Program-made: the position numbers and the translations under genes
Notes under the pieces: model-generated
Told to the model about the DNA's origin: nothing
The model's input: only the letters and a program-made list of their open reading frames with translations
Database searches by the model: none
Assembly: GCA_021820965.1 (NCBI GenBank)
Contig: JAKACZ010000001.1
Span: 239,067-303,066 of the forward strand
Reading direction: 5' to 3'
Length of the DNA: 64,000 nucleotides
Source of the DNA: Bacillota bacterium
GTDB lineage: Bacteria; Bacillota; Sulfobacillia; Sulfobacillales; Sulfobacillaceae
Shown: positions 8,622 through 18,675 of the stretch, one piece after another
How positions within the stretch are numbered: the stretch's first letter is position 1
Layout of the letters: each line of letters begins with the position of its first letter

Positions 8622-9524
8622 ATGAACGAACAGATTTGGCGGACCTTTAAAACGGTCGGCGAATACCGCACCGTATCGCGAGCGGCACGACACCTCAATC
8701 TGTCGCAGGCGGCCGTCAGCCAGCATATTCACCGTCTCGAAAGTGATTATGGCGTTCCGCTGTTTGTTCGTACGTCCCAAGGCATGGTTCTAAATGATGC
8801 CGGGGAAATTGCATACCGGGACATTGCCAATCTACTCGCCATCTTGGACCAATCGCGCCAGAGGATACGCGAGCACCAAGACCGTACGGCCTCGCGACTG
8901 ACCATGGGGGCCAGCCTCACCATTGCCGAATACGTGCTTCCCCACGCCCTAACCGCGATCGACCCACAAAGCCAGGATCCCAACATCGTGGTGCGCATGG
9001 CCAATTCGCACGATGTCTTCGACCAGGTAGTGGAGCGAGACATCGACATGGGACTGGTTGAGGCTCCCGTAGCCCATCCCGAGATCGCAGTGCGCCCCTT
9101 TCTTGAGGATCGGCTGAAGGTCGTCGTGACCCACAATCATCCCTGGGCTAACCGCTCCGAGGTCACCCTCGACGAACTGTCCATGGTCCCCCTTATCGTC
9201 CGCGAGCCGGGCTCGGGCACCCGCCTAGTGCTTGAGGAAGCGCTCCGGCAGGTCGGGTCATCTTTAAACCAACTCAATATTCGTTTCGTGCTGGGCACCA
9301 CACAGGCAATTAAAGCGATGATTGCCCGCGGCATGGGGGTTAGCGTACTCTCGCCCTATTGCATTCTCCCCGGGGAAAAAGAGTTATTTCATGTCTTAGC
9401 GGTGCGCGAAATGGCCCTCACTCGCAACTTCTCGGTGGTGCATCACCATGACCTGGCCCATACGGTAGCCCAACGACTCATTCGCATTCTCTTTAATCTT
9501 GACTGGGCCGGGATTTTGGGGTAG
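8622..9524 (+). CDS. LysR-family transcriptional regulator
   Basis: 300 residues from the ATG at 8622, which has AAGGAG seven bases upstream; an in-frame ATG at 8598 lacks a ribosome site. The N-terminal winged helix is typical (TVSRAARHLNLSQAAVSQHIHRLE), followed by a periplasmic-binding-like effector domain with REPGSGTRLVLEEAL near residue 195, as in CbbR/YeiE-type members. It is divergent from the molybdoenzyme operon, so it probably controls that operon. The ligand is unknown. Confidence 0.9.
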   Translation: MNEQIWRTFKTVGEYRTVSRAARHLNLSQAAVSQHIHRLESDYGVPLFVRTSQGMVLNDAGEIAYRDIANLLAILDQSRQRIREHQDRTASRLTMGASLTIAEYVLPHALTAIDPQSQDPNIVVRMANSHDVFDQVVERDIDMGLVEAPVAHPEIAVRPFLEDRLKVVVTHNHPWANRSEVTLDELSMVPLIVREPGSGTRLVLEEALRQVGSSLNQLNIRFVLGTTQAIKAMIARGMGVSVLSPYCILPGEKELFHVLAVREMALTRNFSVVHHHDLAHTVAQRLIRILFNLDWAGILG

Positions 9525-10059
9525 CCAGTCTGTACGCCAACGAGATTCTCCGACCACAGCGGGCTACATCACGGCTTGAGGCGCCACCCCATCCTAGGTT
9601 TGGCAACGGGTCCACGGCTGCCCCATGGCACGAGTTCCAAGATCGGCCACCTGTGTGCCGGTCCCCTCGTCCAGCGGAATCCCACCCTTCACCAGCTTTT
9701 CTCCACGCGGAATATCCCAAAGCGGTGCTCCACAGCCGCCCGCGGTAACCACTCCCATCGACGCCTTCCGCAGCCTCAGGAAGCAGTTGACAGTCTGAGC
9801 ATGCGTGAGCGCGCGAAGCGGATGGTCATCCCTCGTGATGGATCGTCAAAAACGGAGGCCGTAGCGACATCAGCCGACAGCACCCACAGAAGCACCGACC
9901 AGCAGGTACCTTAGCCGTCGGCGACTTCCCATTGCTAGAACCGCATGCCGGTGGCAGTGTCGAAATTCTTGACTTTTAGCCCTTAACCCGGCTACGATGG
10001 CCACAATTAACACTATCCAATCGGTTGATGCGCTCACATCTACCGCAGGAGGATTTTTC
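9525..10059. other. Intergenic, no supported gene
   Basis: The open frames here have low-complexity, Arg/Ser/Pro-rich translations typical of non-coding GC-rich DNA. The only clear signal is the AGGAGG at 10047-10052 that serves the next gene. Confidence 0.4.
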
Positions 10060-10917
10060 TTGTTCGAACCTGTGACCGTTGCCACAACAAACGTTCCGGT
10101 GTTGGAGGATATACGAGAAACCTGGGCATGGGTGGAAGACACCCTGGTCTCCGCGCGGCAAGTCGGTAGTTCACTCGTGCTTCTGCCTGAACTCTTGTTT
10201 CCGGGCTACCAGGCCATCAGCGTCGCTCCCACCTTGGACCAGATCCGGGACTTTCACCGACAGGCGGAATCGACCGGCGGACCGACCATTACAAAAATGG
10301 CGGAACTCGCTTTAAAGATCGGCTGCGACATTGTCGTCGGATTTCTCGAAGAGAGAGACGGAGCCTACTACAACTCGGCTGCCTGGGTGAGCCAAGGCAA
10401 ATTGATCGGTCTGTACCGGAAAACACACCTATATGCCTTTGAAAGCCGCTACATGCAGGCCGGTCATGAATGGAGTGTGTTCGACACCGCTTGGGGCCGC
10501 GTCGGGCTCTTGATAGGCCATGACAAGGAATTTCCGGAAGCGGCACGTACCTTAAAGCTCCACGGTGCCGACTGGTTTCTCATTCCCGCTGCGTGGGCCG
10601 CCGGCCAACCCGAGACGGCCGTGGGTGACCAACAGGTCTTTCGCGCGTATGACATCGCTCGCGCCATTGAGAATAATGGATGGATCGTTAGTTCCAATTA
10701 TACCGGCATGTCACAGGGGCTGCCATACTTGGGCCATGCCGCAATTGTATCCCCCAGCGGCCACGTTGCCGCGCAGCTGGGCGATGCTCCGGGGTGGACT
10801 GCATCGCGCATTGATGCCAATCTGGTCGCGCCCGCCTACGCCGCAATCGATGTGGAACGAGAGCGGCGGCCCGACTTGTATCAGGCAAGTCACGTCACCC
10901 ACTTCCCGAGGCCCTGA
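10060..10917 (+). CDS. Nitrilase-superfamily (carbon-nitrogen hydrolase) protein lacking the catalytic Cys
   Basis: 285 residues. The TTG at 10060 is preferred because AGGAGG lies seven bases upstream and the family N-terminus (VTVATTNVPV) follows at once; an in-frame ATG at 9997 has no ribosome site. The Glu (LLPELLFPGY) and Lys (GLYRKTHLYAFE) of the Glu-Lys-Cys triad are present. The Cys motif, usually GxLICYDxxFPE, reads GLLIGHDKEFPE, so the nucleophile is Gly; a GGC codon is one base from TGC. Either this is a non-hydrolytic relative, or one base was changed or misread. It stands alone. Confidence 0.8.
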   Translation: MFEPVTVATTNVPVLEDIRETWAWVEDTLVSARQVGSSLVLLPELLFPGYQAISVAPTLDQIRDFHRQAESTGGPTITKMAELALKIGCDIVVGFLEERDGAYYNSAAWVSQGKLIGLYRKTHLYAFESRYMQAGHEWSVFDTAWGRVGLLIGHDKEFPEAARTLKLHGADWFLIPAAWAAGQPETAVGDQQVFRAYDIARAIENNGWIVSSNYTGMSQGLPYLGHAAIVSPSGHVAAQLGDAPGWTASRIDANLVAPAYAAIDVERERRPDLYQASHVTHFPRP

Positions 10918-11165
10918 GTATCCTGGGGACCTGCGGCATCCCGTTGATCTCCGAGGATCTCGGGTTTCTTCTCTTTATCATGAGCCAACTGTCGCAGGGA
11001 TTGTCGCTTGCAACTGTCCATCCCCCAACACCTGCTCCCGTCCCGGCAACAGCGAGCGGCGCGCCTCACGCCTGGTGAGACCTTTTCGATCAGTAGAGCA
11101 CCCATCTATCCACGCGTACCACCGTCCCAGAACTTCCAATGGATTTTTGAGAGGTGCCCGTAAAC

Positions 11166-11576
11166 ATGACGCTCTGGGATGAGTTCATCGACGCCTATCT
11201 TGATAACAACATCGAGCATCGCTGGTTTCTGGACTTGGAGCAGGGTATCGTTGTGATCGACTGGGACGAGGCCGCCACCGACTGGGACGATCCCCGCTAC
11301 GTATCCATCCCCCAGTGCACTTCGTCCGAAGCTTACGGCTGGCGCGAGAGATTTGCCGTCCGGGATCCTAGCGGCCGGCTTGAGGATGCACTCACCCGCA
11401 ATAGACCGTTTCGGCATTTTAAAGATGCCCTCACCGACCTCCAACTCTGGGATGCATGGAATGCCTACGAGCGCCAATGCGCCGAACGCGAATTGCATTA
11501 CTGGGTTGAAGATCTCCCAATCCCCTATGAGGTGCTCAATGAGCGGTACCAGCACTATTGGCGAGACGAACGCTAG
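11166..11576 (+). CDS. UPF0158 family protein
   Basis: 136 residues of unknown function. Family features are visible: an acidic N-terminal half containing FLDLEQGIVVIDWDE, a middle RYVSIPQ, then FRHFKDALTDLQLWDAWNAYE and a terminal ELHYWVEDLPIPYE, matching the conserved RFKD...W..F..E...WC block of UPF0158. The start is ATG 11166 with GAGAGG about 11 bases upstream; an in-frame GTG at 11154 is too close to that site. Confidence 0.7.
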   Translation: MTLWDEFIDAYLDNNIEHRWFLDLEQGIVVIDWDEAATDWDDPRYVSIPQCTSSEAYGWRERFAVRDPSGRLEDALTRNRPFRHFKDALTDLQLWDAWNAYERQCAERELHYWVEDLPIPYEVLNERYQHYWRDER

Positions 11577-11779
11577 GCAGGCCCGGAGGGTCTCCGCCGA
11601 CGCCACAGCGCACCACCCGCAAGGCCGCAAAGCAGTGAACCGAATCGTCACGGCACTGTGCCGGGCGCGTTCGCTTGATGTACCGACGCCCGACCTAGCA
11701 TGAATAAGGGCTTGAGCGGTGCACAATCACGCACCCGCCACCCAAACCCGTCGTCCCCCGATCCTGCCATGGCGTTGGG

Positions 11780-12988
11780 TCAACGCATCAGTCGCCGCCT
11801 CTGCTCTCTGTTCATGCCGCTCGTCACCGTCGCGAGGTATGCTTGCCAGTCGTCTCGAAACATGCGGTAGGTAGCCGGGTACGATTTCTTCAAGCGCGCA
11901 ACCCCTTCGGCAAACCATTCTTTTTCATAAAGTGTTTCGGGTTCTACGTGCGCGAACGACTCAAGGCCATCCGCGTCCTCCCACCCCATGCGCAATCCGA
12001 AAAGCCATGCCGCACGCGAGGACACCAACGGATTCATCTGCTCATCTTGCCGCATCATCCGATCGATCTCCTTTTGCACCTGCATCTCCTCGTCAAGCTC
12101 CACCAACCGGTCCCGGACCTCCATATCTTGGCGGTCAACCAGCATCACCAATTCGGCCATTTCCCGGGCCACTTCCAGTTCTTCGTCATCCTCCCACTCG
12201 TCAATGAATCCCATCACCGCGTCTTTCATTTCGGCGATAGCAGCGGGGTCGGCATGTCGCCAATACCGGGCCGTACGCGCCCGATAACGTCTGGCCAGGT
12301 CCGTCCACCCGACAGAAAAGATATACGAAGTCCATTCCACCAGAAGGCGCCCGTCGTCGCGCCTAAAGGCATCGGTAGCCTGCGGCAACATGGGTTCCAC
12401 CAAGTCGACGATTTCTCTCTCGCGCCCAAGATGCCTCAAGATGTGAGCATAATCGAGCCACAGCATGCGCCACAAGGTGCGATTAGGTCGAAACCGGTCG
12501 TACAGAGCCAGTGCTTCTTCGGCCCGGTCGCGATCCGCGTAGTGAAGATAAAGGTCGCGCAACTGTCTTAACATCGACGCGAGCATATCCGGATCTTCCG
12601 TCAGCTTGTCTAATACCCGCTCCAGAGCCCTGACGTGCGAATCCCATCGGCCTTGCAAGAGGTAGGCCAGGGCTTGGAGTATGGAACGCTCGGGTTCATC
12701 CAAGGTTTTAGCCAAACTCAACAATTCCCGCCACTGGCGTTTGGTGATAAGTGCATCGATTTTTCGAACGTTCGCATCGTCCTCGATCCGACCCTCTGCG
12801 TTGGCATCATAGGCCTTGCGCCGCTCCGGGTCGGACAGCACCTCATAAGCTTCTCGCACTTCTTGAAACTCGTCTCCGTGGGTCTCCGGCGGGAATTCCC
12901 GCACCCGCGCCAAGTACTGCCGCCGGATTTCAGCCAGCGAAGCGTCCGCCGGAACACCCAATACATGGTACCAGGACTTCTGCCCCAT
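11780..12988 (-). CDS. J-like protein without HPD motif, with TPR-like C-terminal region
   Basis: 402 residues from ATG 12988, which has AGGAGGAG seven bases upstream and begins four bases after the dnaK stop. Residues 1-60 follow the J-domain pattern (SWYHVLGVPADASLAEIRRQYL ... EFQEVREAYEVLSDPERRKAYD), but the HPD tripeptide that stimulates Hsp70 ATPase is replaced by FPP. The rest is helical and rich in Trp, Glu and Arg, resembling tandem TPR-like hairpins (for example QALAYLLQGRWDSHVRALERVL). It could deliver clients to the adjacent Hsp70 or act as a regulator. The fold assignment is confident, the role is inferred. Confidence 0.8.
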   Translation of the reverse strand: MGQKSWYHVLGVPADASLAEIRRQYLARVREFPPETHGDEFQEVREAYEVLSDPERRKAYDANAEGRIEDDANVRKIDALITKRQWRELLSLAKTLDEPERSILQALAYLLQGRWDSHVRALERVLDKLTEDPDMLASMLRQLRDLYLHYADRDRAEEALALYDRFRPNRTLWRMLWLDYAHILRHLGREREIVDLVEPMLPQATDAFRRDDGRLLVEWTSYIFSVGWTDLARRYRARTARYWRHADPAAIAEMKDAVMGFIDEWEDDEELEVAREMAELVMLVDRQDMEVRDRLVELDEEMQVQKEIDRMMRQDEQMNPLVSSRAAWLFGLRMGWEDADGLESFAHVEPETLYEKEWFAEGVARLKKSYPATYRMFRDDWQAYLATVTSGMNREQRRRLMR

Positions 12989-12992
12989 GGCG

Positions 12993-14813
12993 TTACTCCT
13001 CCTGCTCCAGTAACCAGTCGTAGGCGCGGTCGAGCGCCGCCTCCAAGCGGTCGGTCTCCCTGGACTGCCGCGCCTGGGCCAGATCCTTGACCAAATCATC
13101 CACCGCCTTGCTGTTGGAGGTCTTGCGCCTACCGGAAAGCCGGCGCGTCAGCTGTTCTTGGTCATCCACTAGTTGATCCCAACTAGGCCTATCCAACAAC
13201 TCCTCATCAATCGGCTCGATGTCCTCGGCAATCGGCTCAATGTCCTCGGCGTCGTCAAGATCAAGCTGCATCTCGTTGGTCGAAATGCGTTCCCGACTCT
13301 TTTCCAGGGCATCGGCCGATGAGCGGTCTAACGCGTCGTTAAGTCGCATCTGAACGTTCGCACCGGTCGAAGGAGCACGGGCACTCACGTCAAGCGTGCC
13401 GTTCAAGGTGTAGCGGAACGTCACGGTAATGGATTCCTGGCCCGCCGGCTTGGAAGCGAGGCCGGAAATCGTCACCGAACCTAATCGCTGATTACCCTTG
13501 ACCCATTCCGCTTCGCCCTGGTAGACCTCGATGTCAATGCTGGTCTGACCGTCAACCACGGTATAAAACTCTTGGGTACGGGTCGTGGGAATAGTCGTGT
13601 TCTTGGCGATAATAGGGGCATAGCCACCCGGCTTCAATCCGCCTAGTGCCGTCGGGCGAGCCACAGCAATTCCCATGCTGAACGGTGCCACGTCGGTAAC
13701 AATCAGACCGCTCTCATTCAATGCTCCGCTCTTAAGTCCTGCCTGCACCGCCGCCCCCAGCGCCACCGCTTGGTCGGGATGGACATCGGTTCGGGGCGTC
13801 TGGTGGAATTCCTCTTGGATTAGCGCTCGCACCCGCGGAATCCGCGTGGAACCGCCCACCAATAGCACAGCGGACACATCCTGGGGGGTAATGCCGGCGT
13901 CTTCGAGCGTGCGGCGGGTGAGCGTCATCGTCTCCGCCAATAGCGGTTCAATGAGTTCTTCGAACTGGCTTCGCTGGAGCTCGGTGGAAAAGGTGACGGG
14001 GCGGCCATCTTGGGTCATGCCGACCACCGGAATGTCGACACTGACGTTCTCCGCCTCAGATAGGGCCATTTTCGCCACTTCGGCCTCATGCTTGAGCCGA
14101 GCCAAGGCGCGAATATCCGTGCGGGCGTCGAATCCGCTTTGCTCAATAATCTCATCGCACCAGCGATCAACAATCCGCTGGTCAAAATCATCGCCGCCGA
14201 GAGCTCTATGGCCATTGGAAGCCACAACCTCCAAAATGCCCGCCTCCAATTGCACTACGGAGATGTCGAACGTGCCTCCACCCAAATCGTACACGACAAT
14301 TTTTTCCTCGGCTTGCAGGTGGCTCAGCCCAAATGCTAGCGCTGCCGCGGTCGGCTCGTTGATAATTCGCTCCACCACGAACCCCGCCACGCGCCCCGCT
14401 TCTTGCGTATGACGCCTCTGCTGCTCGTTAAAATAGGCGGGCACGGTAATGACCGCTTCTTTGGGACCCTCTCCATAAAGGGCGTCCACCTCACGCTTGA
14501 TGTGAGATAAAATCATGGCAGAAATCTCGACCGGCGTGTACCGGTCCCCGGCCAGCTGCACTAGTTTGTCGGTCCCTATCAACCGCTTGATGGAGGCCAC
14601 CGTTCGCTCCGGCATTGCCACCAGCGCCGCTTTGGCGTCATGGCCAACCAAGAGCGTTCCGTCCACTGCCCGGTGAACCACGGAGGGAACCAGCGGATCG
14701 CCATCAATCGGCACCACTTCGGGTCGCCCTTGGCGAATTACCGCCACTAAACTGTTAGTGGTCCCCAAATCTATCCCCACTACCGGTCGAAACAACGCTT
14801 CATCGTCCATCAT
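12993..14813 (-). CDS. dnaK: Hsp70 (DnaK-type) chaperone, auxiliary copy
   Basis: 606 residues. The ATPase domain shows [13 protein letters not shown] (about 14-26), [17 protein letters not shown] (about 124-140), [25 protein letters not shown] (about 174-186) and [17 protein letters not shown] substrate-binding domain follows to about residue 500. The C-terminal lid is shorter than in housekeeping DnaK and has an acidic tandem repeat, AEDIEPI twice, encoded by a 21-bp duplication at 13208-13249. It sits between GrpE-like and J-like genes in one operon, not the usual hrcA-grpE-dnaK-dnaJ set, so it is probably a specialised chaperone. Confidence 0.92.
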   Translation of the reverse strand: MMDDEALFRPVVGIDLGTTNSLVAVIRQGRPEVVPIDGDPLVPSVVHRAVDGTLLVGHDAKAALVAMPERTVASIKRLIGTDKLVQLAGDRYTPVEISAMILSHIKREVDALYGEGPKEAVITVPAYFNEQQRRHTQEAGRVAGFVVERIINEPTAAALAFGLSHLQAEEKIVVYDLGGGTFDISVVQLEAGILEVVASNGHRALGGDDFDQRIVDRWCDEIIEQSGFDARTDIRALARLKHEAEVAKMALSEAENVSVDIPVVGMTQDGRPVTFSTELQRSQFEELIEPLLAETMTLTRRTLEDAGITPQDVSAVLLVGGSTRIPRVRALIQEEFHQTPRTDVHPDQAVALGAAVQAGLKSGALNESGLIVTDVAPFSMGIAVARPTALGGLKPGGYAPIIAKNTTIPTTRTQEFYTVVDGQTSIDIEVYQGEAEWVKGNQRLGSVTISGLASKPAGQESITVTFRYTLNGTLDVSARAPSTGANVQMRLNDALDRSSADALEKSRERISTNEMQLDLDDAEDIEPIAEDIEPIDEELLDRPSWDQLVDDQEQLTRRLSGRRKTSNSKAVDDLVKDLAQARQSRETDRLEAALDRAYDWLLEQEE

Positions 14814-15465
14814 TTACCTCCCTGGATTCGGAGTCGAGTTCTCGGGGGCGAACCGTTACTACCCGCGCTTTTCGCCACAACCGACCCTGTTTGAGGTATC
14901 CGCGCTGCAACACCGCTACCACGGTGTATGGTGGCACGGTTCCATCCCCCTCGACCGTGCCCACCGCGTCACATTGAGTCGGATCAAACGGTTGATGCTT
15001 GACGGGGATTTCGGTCAATCCCCATCGCGTCAACAACGCCACCAACTGGCGCAGCCATGCCTCGTGCACGGGACGCCATGGGTCGCTCGCGCCGGCGCTC
15101 CCCATCACGCCGTCAAGCTCGTCCACCCAACCCATCAGTTGGTTAACCGTGTTAGCGATAAGGTCTCTGTTTTCGTCCGCCCGTACTTGCTCAGCCCGTA
15201 CCCGCTCGCGGCCTTCTTCAACCAGCGTGTCCAATGCCTGGGCGGACTTCAAGGCCATGCGGGCCAATCGCGGAATCTGTTGCGTCAATTCTTGTTGGTG
15301 CGATACGGCGTCACGCAATTGTTCAATCGCCACCATGACCTCCTGCCAACGCCGATCGTCGAGCTGTTGCCGCTTGCGCCAAGGCCACTGCACGGTCTTT
15401 GTCGCCCCCTTCTCGCAATTTCGCCGCGCGCCACTTCGGGCCCACCAACGGCTGGAGACGGGCAT
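14800..15465 (-). CDS. grpE: GrpE-like nucleotide exchange factor
   Basis: Up to 221 residues; the first 30 are basic and of doubtful reality, so an internal start near MVAIEQL is possible. A long helical region precedes the C-terminal beta domain with its family pattern ([17 protein letters not shown] ... [25 protein letters not shown]). It overlaps the start of dnaK by 14 bases, showing coupled expression. It would release ADP from the adjacent Hsp70. Confidence 0.78.
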   Translation of the reverse strand: MPVSSRWWARSGARRNCEKGATKTVQWPWRKRQQLDDRRWQEVMVAIEQLRDAVSHQQELTQQIPRLARMALKSAQALDTLVEEGRERVRAEQVRADENRDLIANTVNQLMGWVDELDGVMGSAGASDPWRPVHEAWLRQLVALLTRWGLTEIPVKHQPFDPTQCDAVGTVEGDGTVPPYTVVAVLQRGYLKQGRLWRKARVVTVRPRELDSESREVNDGR

Positions 15466-16042
15466 ACCACGCGCCGCCCGCGATTATTCAGACAAGCAGG
15501 GGAAACCTCCGTCTCTCCTGCTCGTCCTCTATTGTATTCGACCGCCACGCCGTCGTCGACCCACTTCTTTGGGCACACGTGGTGCCGAGCCTTGCCTCTG
15601 TTTGCTAAGTCTTCTAACGTGGTGGTTGTCCCGGTATCGGTCGGCAACGAACGAGTAGCACCACAGCGTGCCCCGTCGGGTGATTGGAGATGGCACCGAA
15701 AAAACGACCTGCGATAAACCCGGCGAGACCCTGATCTGCTCCACGGGCCGGCGCAGCTGCCCTGTTTGCCAGGTGAGACCGAGAGGCGGAGGTCGGCAGT
15801 AGGGTACGGAACGACACTATGCAGCGGGAACGGGAACGGGAACGTGGCCACTTCGACAGGATTTCAGCATGACGGGACGGTTGATACGGCAAAATCGTCC
15901 CCGGACTAACCCGAGCCGCGTCCCCACCGAGGCGCACGGCCGAATCGAGGGAGGAAAACAGCACTGTGCACCCGCGACTACTGCTATACTGAAAATACTC
16001 TTGGTTCCACCGATTCTCGGTTCGAAGGGGGTCTATAGACGC
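15466..16042. other. Divergent intergenic region, no supported gene
   Basis: Upstream region of the chaperone operon (leftward) and the pRiA4b-like gene (rightward). No CIRCE-type repeat was seen. A short GGGAAC repeat (three units near 15827-15845) is the only notable pattern. Open frames on both strands look like GC-rich noise. Confidence 0.4.
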
Positions 16043-17347
16043 ATGGGTGTCACCAAAGCGGATTTGATGCCGTATGTTAACCAGGGCTCGGGTCTCATTG
16101 ACGTGAACGCCATCGTGGAGCAGTTGGTTGCCGACGGATCGTCACTGGCGCCTCCCCAACTCCGAGGTCGTGTCGTCGGACACCTCTTGCAAATTCCCGG
16201 GTGTTTTCGGGCCGATCCGGATCACATCGCGTACTTGCCGCGATTTCGCAGCGGTGCCACTATACTTCAACCGTTACCGCAAGACGAGCCCCCATATGAT
16301 GTTGCACCGCCCCTCATCATATGGCTCCCGGAAGTGTTAGCCTTGTGGAGACCTTCATTCCCCAAGCGTCTCCCGGTGACCGTTCATTTGAAGTGGGGGC
16401 CCACACTCAACATGCGCTGGCACTGGGACTTCCCGGAAGGGCCTATCGTGTCTCGGGAATTGGCCGAATGGATTAACACAATCGCAGAGGGCGGCCACAA
16501 TGCCCTGGAGATCACGTGCCTAGACGGCTTGTCGAATACGTTCTCGATCATACCCACGACATTGGAGGTCCAGGACCGTACCGAAGCGAATCAGGTCCTA
16601 CGCAGCAGCGCTCTAGAAATTATCTCCCATCATCGGCGTGAGCTTCGACCCATGGAGATCGGAGCTGAGTTGCTGGCTCGTGGCCTTTATCACCGTAAGC
16701 CTGCTCCGCTTCCTCTCCTCTACATCCTATTTGAATCTCCGCTCACGGTGCAGTACCATTTCGAATTGCTCAGCGCCATGCCGCGGGTCTCAGCATTCCT
16801 GCGAGGCGCCTTGGAGAACCGGACCCGTGAGGATGCCTTCTGGGCGGGCACTTATTGGCGGGACAGCGGAGGGATGCCGATGCCGGAATCGATGCCCGAG
16901 CAGCCCCGACCCGCGTTTACCGGAAGTTATCGGATTGATTTGCAGCTGGACGGATACTCCGTTCGCCGAACGGTGGAACTCGACGCGGAAAGCACCTTTG
17001 AGCAGCTGCAGCAGGCGATTCAAGACGCCTTTGATTGGGATGACGACCACCTGTGGGTTTTTTCTCTGGTCGGGCGCCCCGGGGATTCGACGCTGGGCGT
17101 GGGTCCCGAGATATTGGATGACACCTGGGCTGACGCGGCCGATCTAACATTGGCGGAAGCTGGGCTTGAGCTAGGACAGAAATTTAGCTACGTCTTTGAT
17201 TTCGGGGCACGGTGGGTAGTGCACCTCAAGGTCACTGCTCGCTTAAAAGGGGTGAAGACAGCTAAACCGACCGTGGTCGCCCGGATGGGAGAGGCTCCGG
17301 ACCAATATGATCTCGGCGACGAAGACGTCGGCTGGGGTGACGAGTGA
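16043..17347 (+). CDS. Plasmid pRiA4b ORF-3-like domain protein
   Basis: 434 residues from ATG 16043 (AGGGGG upstream; the frame is open further back but without a good start). The C-terminal 130 residues match the pRiA4b ORF-3 family: YRIDLQLDGYSVRRTVELDAESTFEQLQQAIQDAFDWDDDHLWVF, then LAEAGLELGQKFSYVFDFGARWVVHLKV. The first 300 residues are not recognised. The molecular role of the family is unknown; it is common in mobile or accessory DNA. Confidence 0.75.
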   Translation: MGVTKADLMPYVNQGSGLIDVNAIVEQLVADGSSLAPPQLRGRVVGHLLQIPGCFRADPDHIAYLPRFRSGATILQPLPQDEPPYDVAPPLIIWLPEVLALWRPSFPKRLPVTVHLKWGPTLNMRWHWDFPEGPIVSRELAEWINTIAEGGHNALEITCLDGLSNTFSIIPTTLEVQDRTEANQVLRSSALEIISHHRRELRPMEIGAELLARGLYHRKPAPLPLLYILFESPLTVQYHFELLSAMPRVSAFLRGALENRTREDAFWAGTYWRDSGGMPMPESMPEQPRPAFTGSYRIDLQLDGYSVRRTVELDAESTFEQLQQAIQDAFDWDDDHLWVFSLVGRPGDSTLGVGPEILDDTWADAADLTLAEAGLELGQKFSYVFDFGARWVVHLKVTARLKGVKTAKPTVVARMGEAPDQYDLGDEDVGWGDE

Positions 17348-17720
17348 CGGCTACACGAGGCGCGCGACGATGCTCGCTGGGCCAGTGCGGTCTCATCAAC
17401 CCCCCCTCCGCTAAAGGAATTACCGGGGAGAATGAAATTTTTGGTTTTGTTTCACGAAGCCAAGGACTGAGCCTAAACCGAGCGACGGCCCGGTGGGACG
17501 ATCAGTCTTGTCGTGTCGTAGGGGTGATGCTAACCATCATGAATCTTCCGCAGAACAGCATCCTAACGCTTATGAGCTTCAAAAACCGGGGGTTTTAGGC
17601 ACCCCGGGACGCAGCACTCGCTACTGGTTCCGCCTATACGGCTCATGGTGGACGCGCCGCACTATGTTGCCGCGGAGTATACGTCTATGCGATAACAAAT
17701 GAGAGGTAAGGAGTGAGCAC
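17348..17720. other. Intergenic, no supported gene
   Basis: Nothing recognisable apart from the AAGGAG near 17708 serving the next gene. An AAAACCGGGGGTTTT-like palindromic stretch lies near 17582-17597. Confidence 0.4.
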
Positions 17721-18359
17721 ATGGCAGTGAGACAGGCGACGATCACGATCGATTCCCGTTGGGGCATGCCGACAACCCATCTTTTAGAAACTCACCCTCA
17801 TGCATCTGGGTTGGCGGTCATATTTCCCGGCAGCAATTATCCTGTTGACGCACCTCTGCTTCGCTTCGCACGAATGGCAGCATTAGAAGACGGATTTGAT
17901 GTTTTGAGTCTAGAATATGGCTTTCAAACGAACCGAAGGGAGATGCGGCGAGAAGATATCCCCACATTAGTGGATGAAGCACTTCATGCCCTGAATGCCG
18001 TCCCCCTTCATTATCAGACGATTGTGCTGGTCAGCAAAAGTCTGGGTACCGTGATTGCAAGCCAAGTCCAACAGCGATTGTCTTCGACCCTTGCGATTCA
18101 TCATCATATCTTCTTAACGCCTTTAGCCCCCGCTATCGACGGCATACGTCGAACTAATCACGCCATGGTTGTCGTAGGTACTAAAGATCTGCTGTTCGAC
18201 GCCGACCAGGTGGAATTAGTCTCACAACTAACCTCTGTGGAGTTACACAAGGTGCAAAACGCGAATCATGCCTTAGAAGTCGAGAGTTATCACGGTTCGT
18301 TACAAATTTTGCAAGATGTTACAAAATGGTGTGCAGATTTTCTACGAAGCTCACTCTGA
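17721..18359 (+). CDS. Alpha/beta hydrolase
   Basis: 212 residues. The nucleophile elbow is VSKSLGTV (Ser about 104; consensus GxSxG becomes SKSLG), the acid lies in VVGTKDLLFD and the His in NANHALE, in the order expected for the alpha/beta hydrolase fold. There is no signal peptide. AAGGAG precedes the ATG. Substrate unknown; probably a small serine hydrolase or esterase. It stands alone between two gene-free stretches. Confidence 0.8.
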   Translation: MAVRQATITIDSRWGMPTTHLLETHPHASGLAVIFPGSNYPVDAPLLRFARMAALEDGFDVLSLEYGFQTNRREMRREDIPTLVDEALHALNAVPLHYQTIVLVSKSLGTVIASQVQQRLSSTLAIHHHIFLTPLAPAIDGIRRTNHAMVVVGTKDLLFDADQVELVSQLTSVELHKVQNANHALEVESYHGSLQILQDVTKWCADFLRSSL

Positions 18360-18675
18360 ACAGCTATGGCCGCTTGAGGAGCAGGGTCGGCTCAGCGTTA
18401 ACCGCATCCCTGTAAACATGCTCGACAAAAGAGTTGACGAGCCGGATAGTGGAGCTAGTTACGATCCTGGGCCGTCGGATTTCAGAGCAAACACACGAAC
18501 CCGTCTGAGTTGCAGAGGCGGACGCCCCGCGTGAAAAATGGACAATGAGTCTCGACTTAGGCGGTGCCTTTTACGCTCTGACCGCCCTTAAGCCGCGGTC
18601 CGACAAATCGCTGCGTTGAAGCCGACCCGAAAACGCCGCTCTTGCCGCGCCCCGCGCGGCCCAATGGAGCTACGA
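18360..18675. other. Intergenic region at the 3' end of the murein-salvage operon
   Basis: No gene. A perfect GCCGCGC-CCC-GCGCGGC hairpin (18644-18660) lies just past the nagB stop on the minus strand. It has no adjacent U-run (TTTT comes about 13 bases later), so it is at most a weak terminator. Confidence 0.4.

Noticed and set aside
9576..9914. Plus-strand 112-codon frame
   Set aside because: Composition is Arg/Ser/Pro-rich noise; no motif and no ribosome site.
15614..15964. Minus-strand frame in the chaperone upstream region
   Set aside because: Partly repeat-derived (SRSRSR from the GGGAAC repeats) and without family features.
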